NCBI RefSeq assembly: GCF_003610195.1 | Contig: NZ_RAPO01000002.1 | Span: 1,054,001 to 1,118,000, forward strand | Origin: Halopiger aswanensis | Lineage (GTDB): Archaea > Halobacteriota > Halobacteria > Halobacteriales > Natrialbaceae | Reading direction: 5' to 3' | DNA: 64,000 bases | Made by a program: the position numbers and the translations under genes | In this document: in pieces, positions 1 through 7,802 of the stretch | How positions within the stretch are numbered: the first letter of the stretch is position 1 | Layout of the letters: every line of letters starts with the position of its first letter | The notes under the pieces: model-generated | Told to the model about the DNA's origin: nothing | The model's input: the letters and a program-made list of their open reading frames with translations, nothing else | The model's database searches: none

Positions 1-88
1 GGTTTTATAACAGAGAAATAGACAACACAAGATCACATCCTCGTACAAGTGCCATAAATAGTAGAAGTGTAAATTAGCGGGTTTTTGA

Positions 89-384
89 CTACTCTGTGGT
101 CTGGATTACAGTCCGGATATCCGCAAGCTCTGATTTCACTTCGCTTTCAATCTCTTCTAATTCTTTGTCGATCTCATTTGCCGTCTCCTGATTGACGTCG
201 TTTCTTCCGGATCGTGCTGAACCGGTCAATCTAGTTGCTCACCTCACCGACCACGTTTTGAATGATCTCGGGATCCAAGTCAGCCCCCGTATGAAGTGAA
301 ATGCGGCGGGTTGATGACTACGACCTCTGTATGCAGCACGCCATTCCTATCAAGTGCAGAGGGATTCAGCAGAGCCCTTTCCAC
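89..384 (-). pseudogene. Gene debris at the left edge, three frames broken by stops
   Basis: Three open segments follow one another in different frames on the minus strand. The first runs from a GTG at 384 to a TGA at 280-282, the second ends at a TAG at 231-233, and the third ends at a TAG at 89-91. The last segment is Glu/Lys-rich and helix-like. None has a good ATG start and the segments do not overlap as normal genes would. They read like one protein gene broken by two frameshifts. I do not recognise the protein. Separate tiny genes or no gene at all remain possible. Confidence 0.3.
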
Positions 385-411
385 AGATTGCGATCAGAAC
401 AGACGGTAAAG

Positions 412-1191
412 TTACTGCTGGAGCGACTGAAGGAGTGACTGTTGGCACTTAGACTTCTGTCTCCATGACTTGATCTGTCGTTTCATACTGAGGTAGTGGT
501 AGACTTGTTGACGCCAGGTCTGTCGAGGTTCTCGCATCCGTGTCCGGAAGTCGTAGGCAGCTGAATCAGCGGAGTCCAGAGACTCGATGACCCGTGGAAG
601 TTGGAGAGTATCTGTTCCGATACCGAAGGCATGTAACCTGTGTTTGGAGGAGAGGGCGTTTCGGATTTTATGGATGATCTGAGCTGCTGTCTCCGGGTTC
701 CGGTTACTGAGTGAGCCAATTGCCACATACTGTGTAAGTACGCCTTCTTCCCGGAGCTCATCGAGATGAGAAAGGTACTGTTCCGGTTTCCATCCCTGGA
801 GAACAGCGACCGGCTCAGAACCGATATCGGCGTTGTTGTACGTATCAAGCAGTTTTCTGTGGTGACGGGTGGTCCTCTGCTGATGATCTCTAACGGTTCG
901 GTTGAGCTTCCATAGGAGTCCGGGTTCACACGGGTAATCCCTGAGAGCGAACAGCTCCGGCTCATATTCCTTAAGGTACGAGAGATACTGCCTATCGGAG
1001 GACTGGTACTCTCGGTGAGTGTGGAGCTGGCTGTAGCCGCCTGAATCAGTGAAGAGGTTCTCGATCGTCTGGAACGGCGTATTGTTCGCTGTGGCGTGGC
1101 TGATCATCACATTTGGTTCTTCCATCTTCCTCAGTGCTTTCCGGGCGCTGCCTGAGGCACAGCCGTAGTAGAACCGGAACTCATCGGCCAT
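412..1191 (-). CDS. DpdA-like/tRNA-guanine transglycosylase-fold protein (possible DNA deazapurine modification)
   Basis: The 259-residue protein carries features of the tRNA-guanine transglycosylase superfamily, and its compact size and divergence suggest the DpdA branch, whose members insert 7-deazaguanines into DNA. Visible motifs are FTDSGGYS near residue 50 (the family DSGG loop), a RDYP segment near residue 87 that could supply the nucleophilic Asp, VLQGW near residue 133, VAIGSLSNR near residue 160, and HAFGIGT near residue 190. The ATG at 1191 is chosen because GGTGA lies 8 nt upstream; a GTG at 1203 is also in frame. A 49-53 residue ORF lies directly upstream in the same direction. 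No preQ0 synthesis genes are nearby, so the substrate would come from the host archaeosine pathway. The zinc ligands typical of TGT are not evident, so the exact activity is inference. Confidence 0.6.
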   Translation of the reverse strand: MADEFRFYYGCASGSARKALRKMEEPNVMISHATANNTPFQTIENLFTDSGGYSQLHTHREYQSSDRQYLSYLKEYEPELFALRDYPCEPGLLWKLNRTVRDHQQRTTRHHRKLLDTYNNADIGSEPVAVLQGWKPEQYLSHLDELREEGVLTQYVAIGSLSNRNPETAAQIIHKIRNALSSKHRLHAFGIGTDTLQLPRVIESLDSADSAAYDFRTRMREPRQTWRQQVYHYLSMKRQIKSWRQKSKCQQSLLQSLQQ

Positions 1192-1212
1192 AGACGTGGT
1201 CACCGTCGCCGT

Positions 1213-1374
1213 CTACCGGACCGCTCCAGAGTGGGCAGCAAGCTCCACCTCGTAGAGTTTGACCTCGACAGTAGCATCAGTAGGTTTCTCTTCGATTGCC
1301 ACTGGATCAGCACTATTTAATGGGAAGTAGATATACCGCGGGGTGTGGTTGATCTCAATCATATGTAGCACCAT
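1213..1374 (-). CDS. Small hypothetical protein upstream of the DpdA-like gene
   Basis: A 53-codon frame starts at ATG 1374, with an internal ATG at 1362, and stops at 1213-1215. That is 10 nt before the GTG alternative and 21 nt before the chosen ATG of the DpdA-like gene, so the two could be cotranscribed. The peptide is acidic, starts with the aromatic segment YIYFPL, and contains no membrane span or cysteine. It matches no family I recognise. The regular acidic composition and the close spacing support it as a real small gene, but a chance ORF cannot be excluded. Confidence 0.4.
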   Translation of the reverse strand: MVLHMIEINHTPRYIYFPLNSADPVAIEEKPTDATVEVKLYEVELAAHSGAVR

Positions 1375-1502
1375 ACTGACATGGTGAAGAGTTCATCTAG
1401 AAACATGTACTGAGACCCTCTGTTTCATTTGAGCTGCTGGAGTCATGGTTGAAGCAGGGTCTTCGAGGCAACCATCTCTAAAGGAAATGGGATGATGGGA
1501 GG

Positions 1503-2195
1503 TTAGGCCTGTGTCTGATGTTCTGCCATGAGTTCTCGAAGACTTTCTTCCTCCCCTTCCCAGTATGGCTCTGTCTCATCCTGGTCTTCGATAAATTGGT
1601 TAGCCCGATCCTCTACGGTTTCCTTTCCAAGTTTGGTGGCGTCAGGTAGTTCTGAATATCCATTTTCAAGGAGAGCAGCGGCCCGTTCGAAGCCGGTGTC
1701 AAGTTCGTAGTCAGGAACGTCCCGGCTGTAATGGGTGAGTGCACGTGTCGCAGCGTTATATGTCTCCCAGAGTGTCGGACTATCCCTATCATCAATCTCG
1801 TCGTGTAAGGAGTTCAGGAGGTCGGGTACTGGCTGCTCGAGGTACTCTCCGATCCCTTGCTCAAGGAGGACCAGGAGTGCTTCGTCCTGGTTGAGAAAGG
1901 TCTGGTTCTGTGCTTCTTCGATCCGATTTTCGACGATTTCCGGGCTTTCGACAACGCTGTCAACCGCGTTGTAGGCGAGACTCGGTTGGAACGGCTCACT
2001 GTGTGTCTGTTCGAAATGAAGCCGGCCGTCGAACGCCATCATGCCGTTGCTACAGATCTGACGCATCCCTCCGACATCATATTTGACGGCGTGGAAGCCG
2101 GAGTGGCCAGACCGGATCTGGAGCCCGAGGTCGATAGGATCATCGTCGGCTGCGTATACTGTGGTATCGCCGGTGAGGCCGATTTTAGCACTCAT
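1503..2195 (-). CDS. DUF932-like plasmid/phage protein (frame extends upstream without a canonical start)
   Basis: The 230-residue product from ATG 2195 has the core of DUF932, a family common on plasmids and viruses: a block with QICSNGMM near residue 45 followed by a conserved His near residue 65 and a long acidic helical C-terminus. The reading frame stays open for 109 more codons, up to a TAA at 2523-2525, and the extra peptide looks genuine (LYRFDSLDELY, then an acidic stretch). I found no ATG, GTG or TTG in that extension. The native protein was therefore probably about 335 residues, as is usual for the family, and here it either begins at a rare codon (ATT near 2510) or has lost its start. 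The family's function is not established. Confidence 0.65.
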   Translation of the reverse strand: MSAKIGLTGDTTVYAADDDPIDLGLQIRSGHSGFHAVKYDVGGMRQICSNGMMAFDGRLHFEQTHSEPFQPSLAYNAVDSVVESPEIVENRIEEAQNQTFLNQDEALLVLLEQGIGEYLEQPVPDLLNSLHDEIDDRDSPTLWETYNAATRALTHYSRDVPDYELDTGFERAAALLENGYSELPDATKLGKETVEDRANQFIEDQDETEPYWEGEEESLRELMAEHQTQA

Positions 2196-2522
2196 CTTAT
2201 GTGCAGTCGGTGATAGACTAACGGTACCGGTGACATCGAGCTCAGAGCTGTCCTGATGGCGGTCTACTGCATCACCAACTGTCTCTAAGATATCTCCGTA
2301 CTGGATGATGTTGTAGAAGTCCCTTGAGGAGGATACTACGCCGGTTGCCCGTAGATCGTCAGTCCACAGACTGTCTCTATACGGGATTTCTTCCCACTCA
2401 TCTTTGTCCTCATGGTGTGCGTAGACTTCGTGGCGATCGACTACAGGGACTTTTTCAGCGGTTTGGTAGAGTTCGTCGAGACTGTCAAAACGGTAGAGTT
2501 CTTCCGAAATAACGTACCACCC
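2196..2522 (-). pseudogene. Upstream open extension of the DUF932-like gene lacking a start codon
   Basis: This stretch translates in the same frame as the DUF932-like gene with no stop. It encodes a plausible N-terminal domain beginning just after ISEELYRF. A GTG at the left-hand end of the frame (GGGTGGTAC) is out of frame by one base. A TATA-like TTTATTTTC lies near 2541-2549, so a leaderless transcript would begin close to this region. Either a single-base change removed the start, or translation uses a non-standard codon. Confidence 0.5.
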
Positions 2523-2540
2523 TTACCAAATCCGGGGACA

Positions 2541-2557
2541 AGAAAATAAATTATACT
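2541..2557 (-). promoter_or_regulatory. TATA-like box before the DUF932-like gene
   Basis: On the minus strand the sequence reads TATAATTTATTTTC. It lies about 25-30 nt before the first codons of the extended DUF932-like frame, which is the spacing of archaeal leaderless promoters. The call rests on position and composition only. Confidence 0.4.
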
Positions 2558-2599
2558 CGACGGAACACCGTGTTTCACATGAGAAGGGTGAATTGATTA

Positions 2600-2935
2600 T
2601 CAAAGAATTTTGTCTCTGAATCTCTCGTGTATCTCTGCTTGGAGTCCTTCTTGCTCAAGTATTTCTTTGAACTCCTTGATATAGTCTTCCGCATAGGGAG
2701 TTCCCCAGCTGAGTTCGAAACGGCTGTTTTGGATCTGTGGATGGTAGTCTACAAATGCGTGCTGGATGATGCGGTCTAGATCGTCGTTTTCTGGTTCGTC
2801 AACCCAGACTCGGCCATTTATCTGGTAGAGATATTCATTAAGGGCGTTTTCTATGTTTTTCTTGGAGAGTCCCTCAAAGACACCTGATAGGCTGTCTGTT
2901 GAAGGATACATTTCTGTTTTCTCAGCATTGTACAT
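2600..2935 (-). CDS. Hypothetical acidic protein, probably the 3' part of a nonsense-split gene
   Basis: The 111-residue acidic product is not recognised. The frame is open upstream of the ATG at 2935 back to a TAA at 2984-2986. Immediately beyond that stop, in the same frame, lies another 45-codon ORF starting at GTG 3121. Joined, the two would give about 173 residues with even composition. The likely reading is one gene interrupted by a TAA, with the downstream part still translatable from its own ATG. No membrane segment or metal motif is visible. Confidence 0.5.
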   Translation of the reverse strand: MYNAEKTEMYPSTDSLSGVFEGLSKKNIENALNEYLYQINGRVWVDEPENDDLDRIIQHAFVDYHPQIQNSRFELSWGTPYAEDYIKEFKEILEQEGLQAEIHERFRDKIL

Positions 2936-2983
2936 CTGGTCAAGGAATCGGTCTACTGTTTCGCCGGGTTCGGATTCGGTTGC

Positions 2984-3121
2984 TTAAATCCGGTCATCTT
3001 GATAGATTCGAACGGTATATGACACTTCATACCCCTTGTCTTGGATTGCATCTCCGGCTTTTCGAAGATCTTCTACCATCTGGGATTGGAAATCACGCCC
3101 AAGGAAATCGATATGAGCCAC
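2984..3121 (-). pseudogene. 5' part of a nonsense-split hypothetical gene
   Basis: A GTG at 3121 opens a 45-residue peptide (start AHIDFLGRDF, end QDDRI) ending at TAA 2984-2986. The following 2600-2935 gene continues in exactly the same frame. The peptide has mixed charged and hydrophobic composition like real protein. A separate small gene is the alternative. Confidence 0.4.
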
Positions 3122-3180
3122 CCTCTACTGGAGAGTTATCCATTTCTATTTATATGAAAATGTGATCTCTGGGTGAATGG

Positions 3181-4251
3181 TTAGGTCCACCAGATACCGG
3201 GATCTCCTCCTTTTATGAATGGGATAGGGAGGTACAACTTGATACAGGATTCATCGGACTCTGAGGCATCAAAATATTTCCCGCCCCATTCACTGTTGAT
3301 CGGGTTTCCTTTCGGAAGGGTTTCGTCTTGTAATTCTCCGCCAGTATAGGCTAGCCATGAATATCCGAGCCTTCCTGAGTGAGCTCCCCAGATACCAAAC
3401 CCTCCCTTCTTTGGAAGAATCACATCCTTAGTTTCTATCTTTAACCCTTTGAATACTAATGCGGTCTTCCTATTCTTACTATGAGTTCGAAGCTTTTCGA
3501 TATCCTCACTGGAAGAAAGTTCTTGCTCCCATCTAACACCTAACTTATCTAGGTTTTTAGGCGGGATAGAGTGGTCCTCTGTTACGGAAACTACATCATC
3601 GGAAGTCACGCTAATGTTATCTCCATGCCATCTCCCATCTGCTTCCTGTATTAACGGATCAAAAACAGGTTCGACCGGGACGATTCTAACCTTCTGCCCA
3701 TCAAAAGGGGTCCGAGAAGCTAAGTCGATAACACCATCCTTTGATTCTATAAGCTCCCAAGCATCTTCCTTCTCATCTTCTTCCTCCTTCTTCGCCTGTT
3801 GTGGACGGTATCCAATATCGGAGAGTTCCGAGGCACGATACAAACCGTAATCTAGGGGATCATAGATACGGAAGTGTGGTTCTCCGCTTAGATTGGCCTC
3901 AACTGCTGCCTGATAGAATTTTTCAGGAAAGTTTTCATTCCATCTTTTCGGAATCTCTACGTAGTTATCTGTATGGACTTTGTAGTATCCTTCGGCAGGT
4001 GGTCCCTCCTCTTCGGTTTTGACAGCACGGATATACTCTTGTTCACCTTCCTCCATCCATTCTAATCGGATAGTATCCCCCGGGTCTAGATCCAATGCCG
4101 AAAAGACCGAAGGTAGTTTTACCCGGTAATAGGTCTCTCTTTCGTTCGTCTTTACATCAATATCTTGAACCCGGTATTTAATCCAGGTTGTTTCTATTGG
4201 TGTCATTGTCCCAAGGATTTTCTCAGAGCTCAGAGACTCCTGTTGTGTCAT
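3181..4251 (-). CDS. Hypothetical protein with AbrB-like N-terminal segments
   Basis: The 356-residue protein is unknown to me. Near residues 38-62 it has a segment (RVKLPSVFSALDLDPGDTIR) resembling the swapped-hairpin AbrB/SpoVT fold, where a short strand is followed by 'L..GD.i'. A second segment near 95 (YVEIPKRW) may be a repeat of it. A Glu/Lys linker sits near residues 150-165. The C-terminal part is rich in Gly, Trp and Tyr and contains HSGRLGYSWLAYTGG. There is no signal peptide or membrane span. The gene is more AT-rich in codon choice than the neighbouring secretion operon, from which it is divergently transcribed across a 100-bp gap, so it may be a separate acquisition. DNA binding is a guess from the AbrB resemblance. 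Confidence 0.6.
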   Translation of the reverse strand: MTQQESLSSEKILGTMTPIETTWIKYRVQDIDVKTNERETYYRVKLPSVFSALDLDPGDTIRLEWMEEGEQEYIRAVKTEEEGPPAEGYYKVHTDNYVEIPKRWNENFPEKFYQAAVEANLSGEPHFRIYDPLDYGLYRASELSDIGYRPQQAKKEEEDEKEDAWELIESKDGVIDLASRTPFDGQKVRIVPVEPVFDPLIQEADGRWHGDNISVTSDDVVSVTEDHSIPPKNLDKLGVRWEQELSSSEDIEKLRTHSKNRKTALVFKGLKIETKDVILPKKGGFGIWGAHSGRLGYSWLAYTGGELQDETLPKGNPINSEWGGKYFDASESDESCIKLYLPIPFIKGGDPGIWWT

Positions 4252-4295
4252 CTCGAAAATAGTATATTGTTATCCAGATTCTACCCTGGGTTACG

Positions 4296-4326
4296 CGAGC
4301 TTCGACCCGAAGATGTCGAAAGCTCG
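4296..4326. repeat. Inverted repeat in the divergent promoter region of the secretion operon
   Basis: The left arm CGAGCTTCGAC (4296-4306) and right arm GTCGAAAGCTCG (4315-4326) are complementary apart from one extra A, with 8 nt between them. The repeat lies between the divergently transcribed 356-residue gene and the secretion operon, 26 nt before the operon's first ATG. It could be an operator or a transcribed hairpin. Confidence 0.45.
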
Positions 4327-4351
4327 TGAGAAACCGGAGTGAGAAAAGTCA

Positions 4352-4714
4352 ATGTACCAAGCTGTGATCCGGATAGTGGCAACGCTATCCTCGAGAGTCG
4401 AACCGTTTGTAGAAACAGTGTATCCAGCGGTGTCTGTCTTTGATGCTGTTCCCTGTGAAGTTTCTCAAGAGTTCGTTCCGTTGTTTAATCTAATTGATGC
4501 CCTGGTTCAACTGGGGACTTTCATTGCGGTTGCCGCTGCTGTTCTGTCGTTGACGTATGCTGGACTGATCTACATTTTTGGAACAAAAATCCAGATTGAG
4601 AGGGCGAATCGCCGCGTTCGGTCTGTCCTTATTGGAGTAGTGATTGTACTGATGGCGAACTCAGTTATCGTGTTTTTAGCAGTCAACCTTGGCGTCTGTA
4701 ACAGGGGTGTGTAG
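4352..4714 (+). CDS. VirB2/TrbC-like small membrane protein, first gene of the secretion operon
   Basis: The 120-residue protein has two strong hydrophobic helices, about residues 48-75 and 88-112, joined by a short basic loop (KIQIERANRRVR). This layout is that of VirB2/TrbC pilins, which form the pilus or channel lining of type IV secretion systems. The N-terminal 45 residues are amphipathic and hold one Cys. The gene leads a tight seven-gene operon whose later members include a VirB4-like ATPase, and this is the main support for the assignment. Sequence similarity to true VirB2 cannot be judged by eye, and a generic two-span membrane protein remains possible. Confidence 0.5.
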   Translation: MYQAVIRIVATLSSRVEPFVETVYPAVSVFDAVPCEVSQEFVPLFNLIDALVQLGTFIAVAAAVLSLTYAGLIYIFGTKIQIERANRRVRSVLIGVVIVLMANSVIVFLAVNLGVCNRGV

Positions 4715-4716
4715 AG

Positions 4717-5679
4717 ATGCGTTGGAAACTCCTGTTCACCGGCCTACTTCTGGTCTCGGTGGTGCCCGGTGTTAGCCGTGGACAGATACCAGGGTTTAAT
4801 GGAGACGGTTTGATCGAGTCTCTACTTAATGCCCTTGTAGCGGTGTTGGCAAATACGCCGACGATTCATCCGAACCCGCCTGTTCAGGAGGTGCATAGGC
4901 TTTCGTTGATGGTGGTGTACGCCTGTGCGATACTGGTGGTGATGGCCGCTGGACTCCACTATATTGTCGGGGTAGAGATCGGAGTTTCTTACGAGGAAGT
5001 TCGGATCATCTTGCCGCGTCTCATAGTTGCATTGATGTTTTCCACTGTCTCTCTTCATCTTCTCCAGTTCGGGGTTCAGGCAAGTGATGCCTTCGTTGAA
5101 GCATTCCAGCCCCGAGGCTCTTTAGAAGCTTTCCAGGCCCTGGGACTAGCTAGCTCATTTTTCCTTGTCACGGTAGTTAACTCTGTACTCTTGTTATCAC
5201 TAGTTGTCTTCTTTATCATACGGAACGTCTATATCTTATTCGTAGCGGCGATCTCACCGTTACTGGCGTTGGCCTGGGTTTTGCCGAATACCCGGTACTA
5301 TGCCCAGTCGTTCATCAGCGGGTGGTGGGCGCTTTTAGCCGCTGCACCTCTCGACGTTCTGGTACTCCGGTTTAATTTGACGATGTTGGAGGCAAGCGGT
5401 GTATTTGGGTTACAAGGGGTCTCGAACTGGATTCTCGGTGTCGCCAGTTTCACCCTCATGCTATGGGTTCCTCGGCAGTTGTACAGCGTATCCCAGTCAG
5501 CGGTCTTCCGTTCAAATCGTATTGCCTCGCAGTTCTGGCCGGATGATGATGATGATGACGATGATGAGGGTGATGGCGGCGACGATGGCAGACCAGGCAA
5601 CGGTGATGATTACTGGGGTAGTGGCGAGGGGCGTCGTGGGAACCGTAGACGGGATCGACGGAGAGGAGGGAGGTGGTAG
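4717..5679 (+). CDS. VirB6/TrbL-like polytopic membrane protein
   Basis: The 320-residue protein begins with a signal-like hydrophobic stretch (residues 5-22) followed by about five or six membrane helices spread over residues 60-265. It ends in an abrupt Asp-run (near residues 273-285), then Gly/Asp and finally Arg-rich sequence. VirB6/TrbL proteins form the inner-membrane channel of type IV secretion systems, and position between VirB2-like and VirB3-like genes fits. It starts 2 nt after the upstream stop. The charged tail (acidic then basic) is probably cytoplasmic and could contact DNA or the ATPases; that is inference. Confidence 0.55.
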   Translation: MRWKLLFTGLLLVSVVPGVSRGQIPGFNGDGLIESLLNALVAVLANTPTIHPNPPVQEVHRLSLMVVYACAILVVMAAGLHYIVGVEIGVSYEEVRIILPRLIVALMFSTVSLHLLQFGVQASDAFVEAFQPRGSLEAFQALGLASSFFLVTVVNSVLLLSLVVFFIIRNVYILFVAAISPLLALAWVLPNTRYYAQSFISGWWALLAAAPLDVLVLRFNLTMLEASGVFGLQGVSNWILGVASFTLMLWVPRQLYSVSQSAVFRSNRIASQFWPDDDDDDDDEGDGGDDGRPGNGDDYWGSGEGRRGNRRRDRRRGGRW

Positions 5680-5682
5680 ACG

Positions 5683-5949
5683 ATGGTCCGTGTTCCTGGT
5701 GATTTCGATGAACCGGTCCGTTTCTTCGGCTGGTTCACATGGAAGGATTTGGTCCGTCTCGGTATCCCTCTCGTATTGATGTGGTGGATATCGCAAGAAA
5801 TGGGTGCCTCAGTAAGGCAAACAGTTGCCTTACTTTTCTTTGGCTGGCTGCTGAGCTCGTTGTGGTTCCTGTGGCGGCCGTACAGTGATCCGATAGAGGT
5901 GCAGTTGTACCACTTGCTGCGGTGGGTTCTTTCAAAGGTGGTTCCATGA
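5683..5949 (+). CDS. VirB3/PrgI-like small membrane protein
   Basis: The 88-residue protein has an N-terminal VPGDFDEPVRFFGWFTWKD segment and two adjacent hydrophobic helices near residues 28-62. PrgI/VirB3 proteins have this size and two-span form and are encoded directly before VirB4 ATPases, sometimes fused to them. Here the stop codon overlaps the VirB4-like start (ATGA), indicating translational coupling. Role: inner-membrane partner of the VirB4 ATPase. Confidence 0.6.
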   Translation: MVRVPGDFDEPVRFFGWFTWKDLVRLGIPLVLMWWISQEMGASVRQTVALLFFGWLLSSLWFLWRPYSDPIEVQLYHLLRWVLSKVVP

Positions 5950-7802
5950 AAAAGTCAATTCGGCCGCCTAAGCTGACTGTGGAACGCACCTATGCTTCGG
6001 TTGATGGAGATACGTTGATCGGTGTCCTCCAGGTTGTTCCGGTTAACTTTGAGCTGAAGACAAGGGATGGAAAACACGCCTTGCGGCAGTTCTACCAGGA
6101 ACTGTTTGACGCGGTCTCCTTCCCTCTCGAGATCTACTCGAGGCAGGTACGGAAAGATCTCGACACGTATATCGACCTTGTTCGTCGAAGAGATGGTTTC
6201 GAACGGTTCCGAGAAGAGTATGTGGAGTACTGTCGGCAGCTCTCCCAAGACGGGATCGTAGATACGGAGCATTTCATCGTCGTCCGTGTTTCCAGTGTTA
6301 GTAACAGTTCGCTTCAAAAGCTGTACCAACGTCTTCAGACAGTGGCTTCGGCGCTTGTAGGCGGTAGCCCTGATGTTGTACACCTTACAGGGAACGAGCT
6401 TCAAAGGTTTATTCGCCGGGAGATAGACAGGAAGCCGGTTGTGACTCGGGAGTTCTGCAGTTTAGGTACCGAAAAATCTCAGGAGTATAGGAAGCTGTTG
6501 TATATCTCGGGGTTTCCCTCGGATCTTGATATGGACTGGTTGCTGAGGGTTCTCCGTGTGGATGGGTTGGTGGATGTGACGCAAACGGTCGATCCTGTAA
6601 GTATATCGGCGGCAACCCGGAAGCTGAAACGGCACTTAACCAAGTTAAAAGCGGAGATCGCCACCTCCCGTCGAGCTGGCCGCTACGGTGTAAACAACTT
6701 GGAGAAGCTGGTGAATGATATCGAATGGTTCCTTGATCTCCTAGCAGATCAGGAATGTACCCCTGTCCGGTACGGCACGTATATCACGGTCCACGGAGCC
6801 ACTCGAGAAGAGGTGCAGGAGACGTTCGAACAAGTGATCTCTCAGCTCCGAGTATTAGGGCTTGAGGTTAGACAGCCTGGCTACCGTAACGATCACGCCT
6901 ACTGCACGGACTCCGTATTCTATCCAGATCGGTTGGATGAAACCTTTCTGATGCCATCTCTCTCAGCATCTTCCGGCTTTCCCTTTGGCACACAGCCTTT
7001 GGAAGCTGAAAACGGAGTCTTGTACGGGTTTGACGTTGAGGATGGCACTCCGATCCTTCTTGATCGGTTTTCTTGGAGCTCGCATTCAATGACGGTAACA
7101 GGCATTCTCGGCTCTGGGAAGAGCTACACGGCCCACCTCGAGTTGATGCGGTCGATGCTTGTCTACCCTGATCTTCGCCTTATTGTATTGGATCCGAAGA
7201 AGGAGTACGGTTCCACGGTCAAGGCGTTAGGCGGCGAATCACGGCTTATCGACCAGGGGAACGAGTATAACTTCGACCGTGATATCATCAGCTTCGAACC
7301 TCGTGAACGCGGCGAGTTCGAGAACGTTACGGCTTTTGTTGAACTTCTCGACCAGGTCTACTCGAAAGTCTCGAAAGATCAGAGAAAAACATTGGTCCTA
7401 GTTGACGAGGCACACAACATTTTAGATGATGACAGGGGTCGGGCCGTTCTCCGGCAGCTCGTTCTCGAGTCTCGAGATTGCAACATCGCGGTCCATATGA
7501 TTAGTCAAAGTGCGTCACACTTCACAAAGTACCAAGAAGGGAAAGAGATCCTGAAGGAGGTCGTAGGCGAACTGTTCTTCCGGGAAAAGGAAGTCAGCGA
7601 CTCGATGATCGACTACTATCGACTGTCAGACGAGAAGATATGGCGGTTGAAGAACTTACGGATCGGAGAAGACGCAGGGATCGGCGAAGCACTTCTCCAT
7701 GTCAACGACGTTATCGACACCAGGATCCGGATTCCGTCTACCGACTTGGAACACCGAGTGATCGAGAATAGCCGTGAACAAGGATTGGAGGTGGTTCGAT
7801 GA
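5946..7802 (+). CDS. virB4: VirB4-family secretion ATPase
   Basis: The 618-residue protein belongs to the HerA/FtsK-superfamily ATPases that energise type IV secretion. The Walker A is GILGSGKS near residue 388, followed by LIVLDPKKEYG, typical of VirB4/TraC. The Walker B is LVLVDEAHNIL near 485, and an HMISQSASHF sensor-like segment follows near 518. The first 300 residues form the family's N-terminal domain. I place the start at ATG 5946, where it overlaps the previous stop (ATGA), rather than at GTG 5922. The 3' end overlaps the next gene by 4 nt. In conjugation-type systems this protein sits at the inner face of the membrane and drives pilus assembly or DNA translocation. Confidence 0.88.
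   Translation: MKKSIRPPKLTVERTYASVDGDTLIGVLQVVPVNFELKTRDGKHALRQFYQELFDAVSFPLEIYSRQVRKDLDTYIDLVRRRDGFERFREEYVEYCRQLSQDGIVDTEHFIVVRVSSVSNSSLQKLYQRLQTVASALVGGSPDVVHLTGNELQRFIRREIDRKPVVTREFCSLGTEKSQEYRKLLYISGFPSDLDMDWLLRVLRVDGLVDVTQTVDPVSISAATRKLKRHLTKLKAEIATSRRAGRYGVNNLEKLVNDIEWFLDLLADQECTPVRYGTYITVHGATREEVQETFEQVISQLRVLGLEVRQPGYRNDHAYCTDSVFYPDRLDETFLMPSLSASSGFPFGTQPLEAENGVLYGFDVEDGTPILLDRFSWSSHSMTVTGILGSGKSYTAHLELMRSMLVYPDLRLIVLDPKKEYGSTVKALGGESRLIDQGNEYNFDRDIISFEPRERGEFENVTAFVELLDQVYSKVSKDQRKTLVLVDEAHNILDDDRGRAVLRQLVLESRDCNIAVHMISQSASHFTKYQEGKEILKEVVGELFFREKEVSDSMIDYYRLSDEKIWRLKNLRIGEDAGIGEALLHVNDVIDTRIRIPSTDLEHRVIENSREQGLEVVR

Noticed and set aside
1-1500. Left attachment site of the element
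   Set aside because: I looked for a copy of the tRNA-Gly 3' half and found none, so the element seems to continue beyond position 1.
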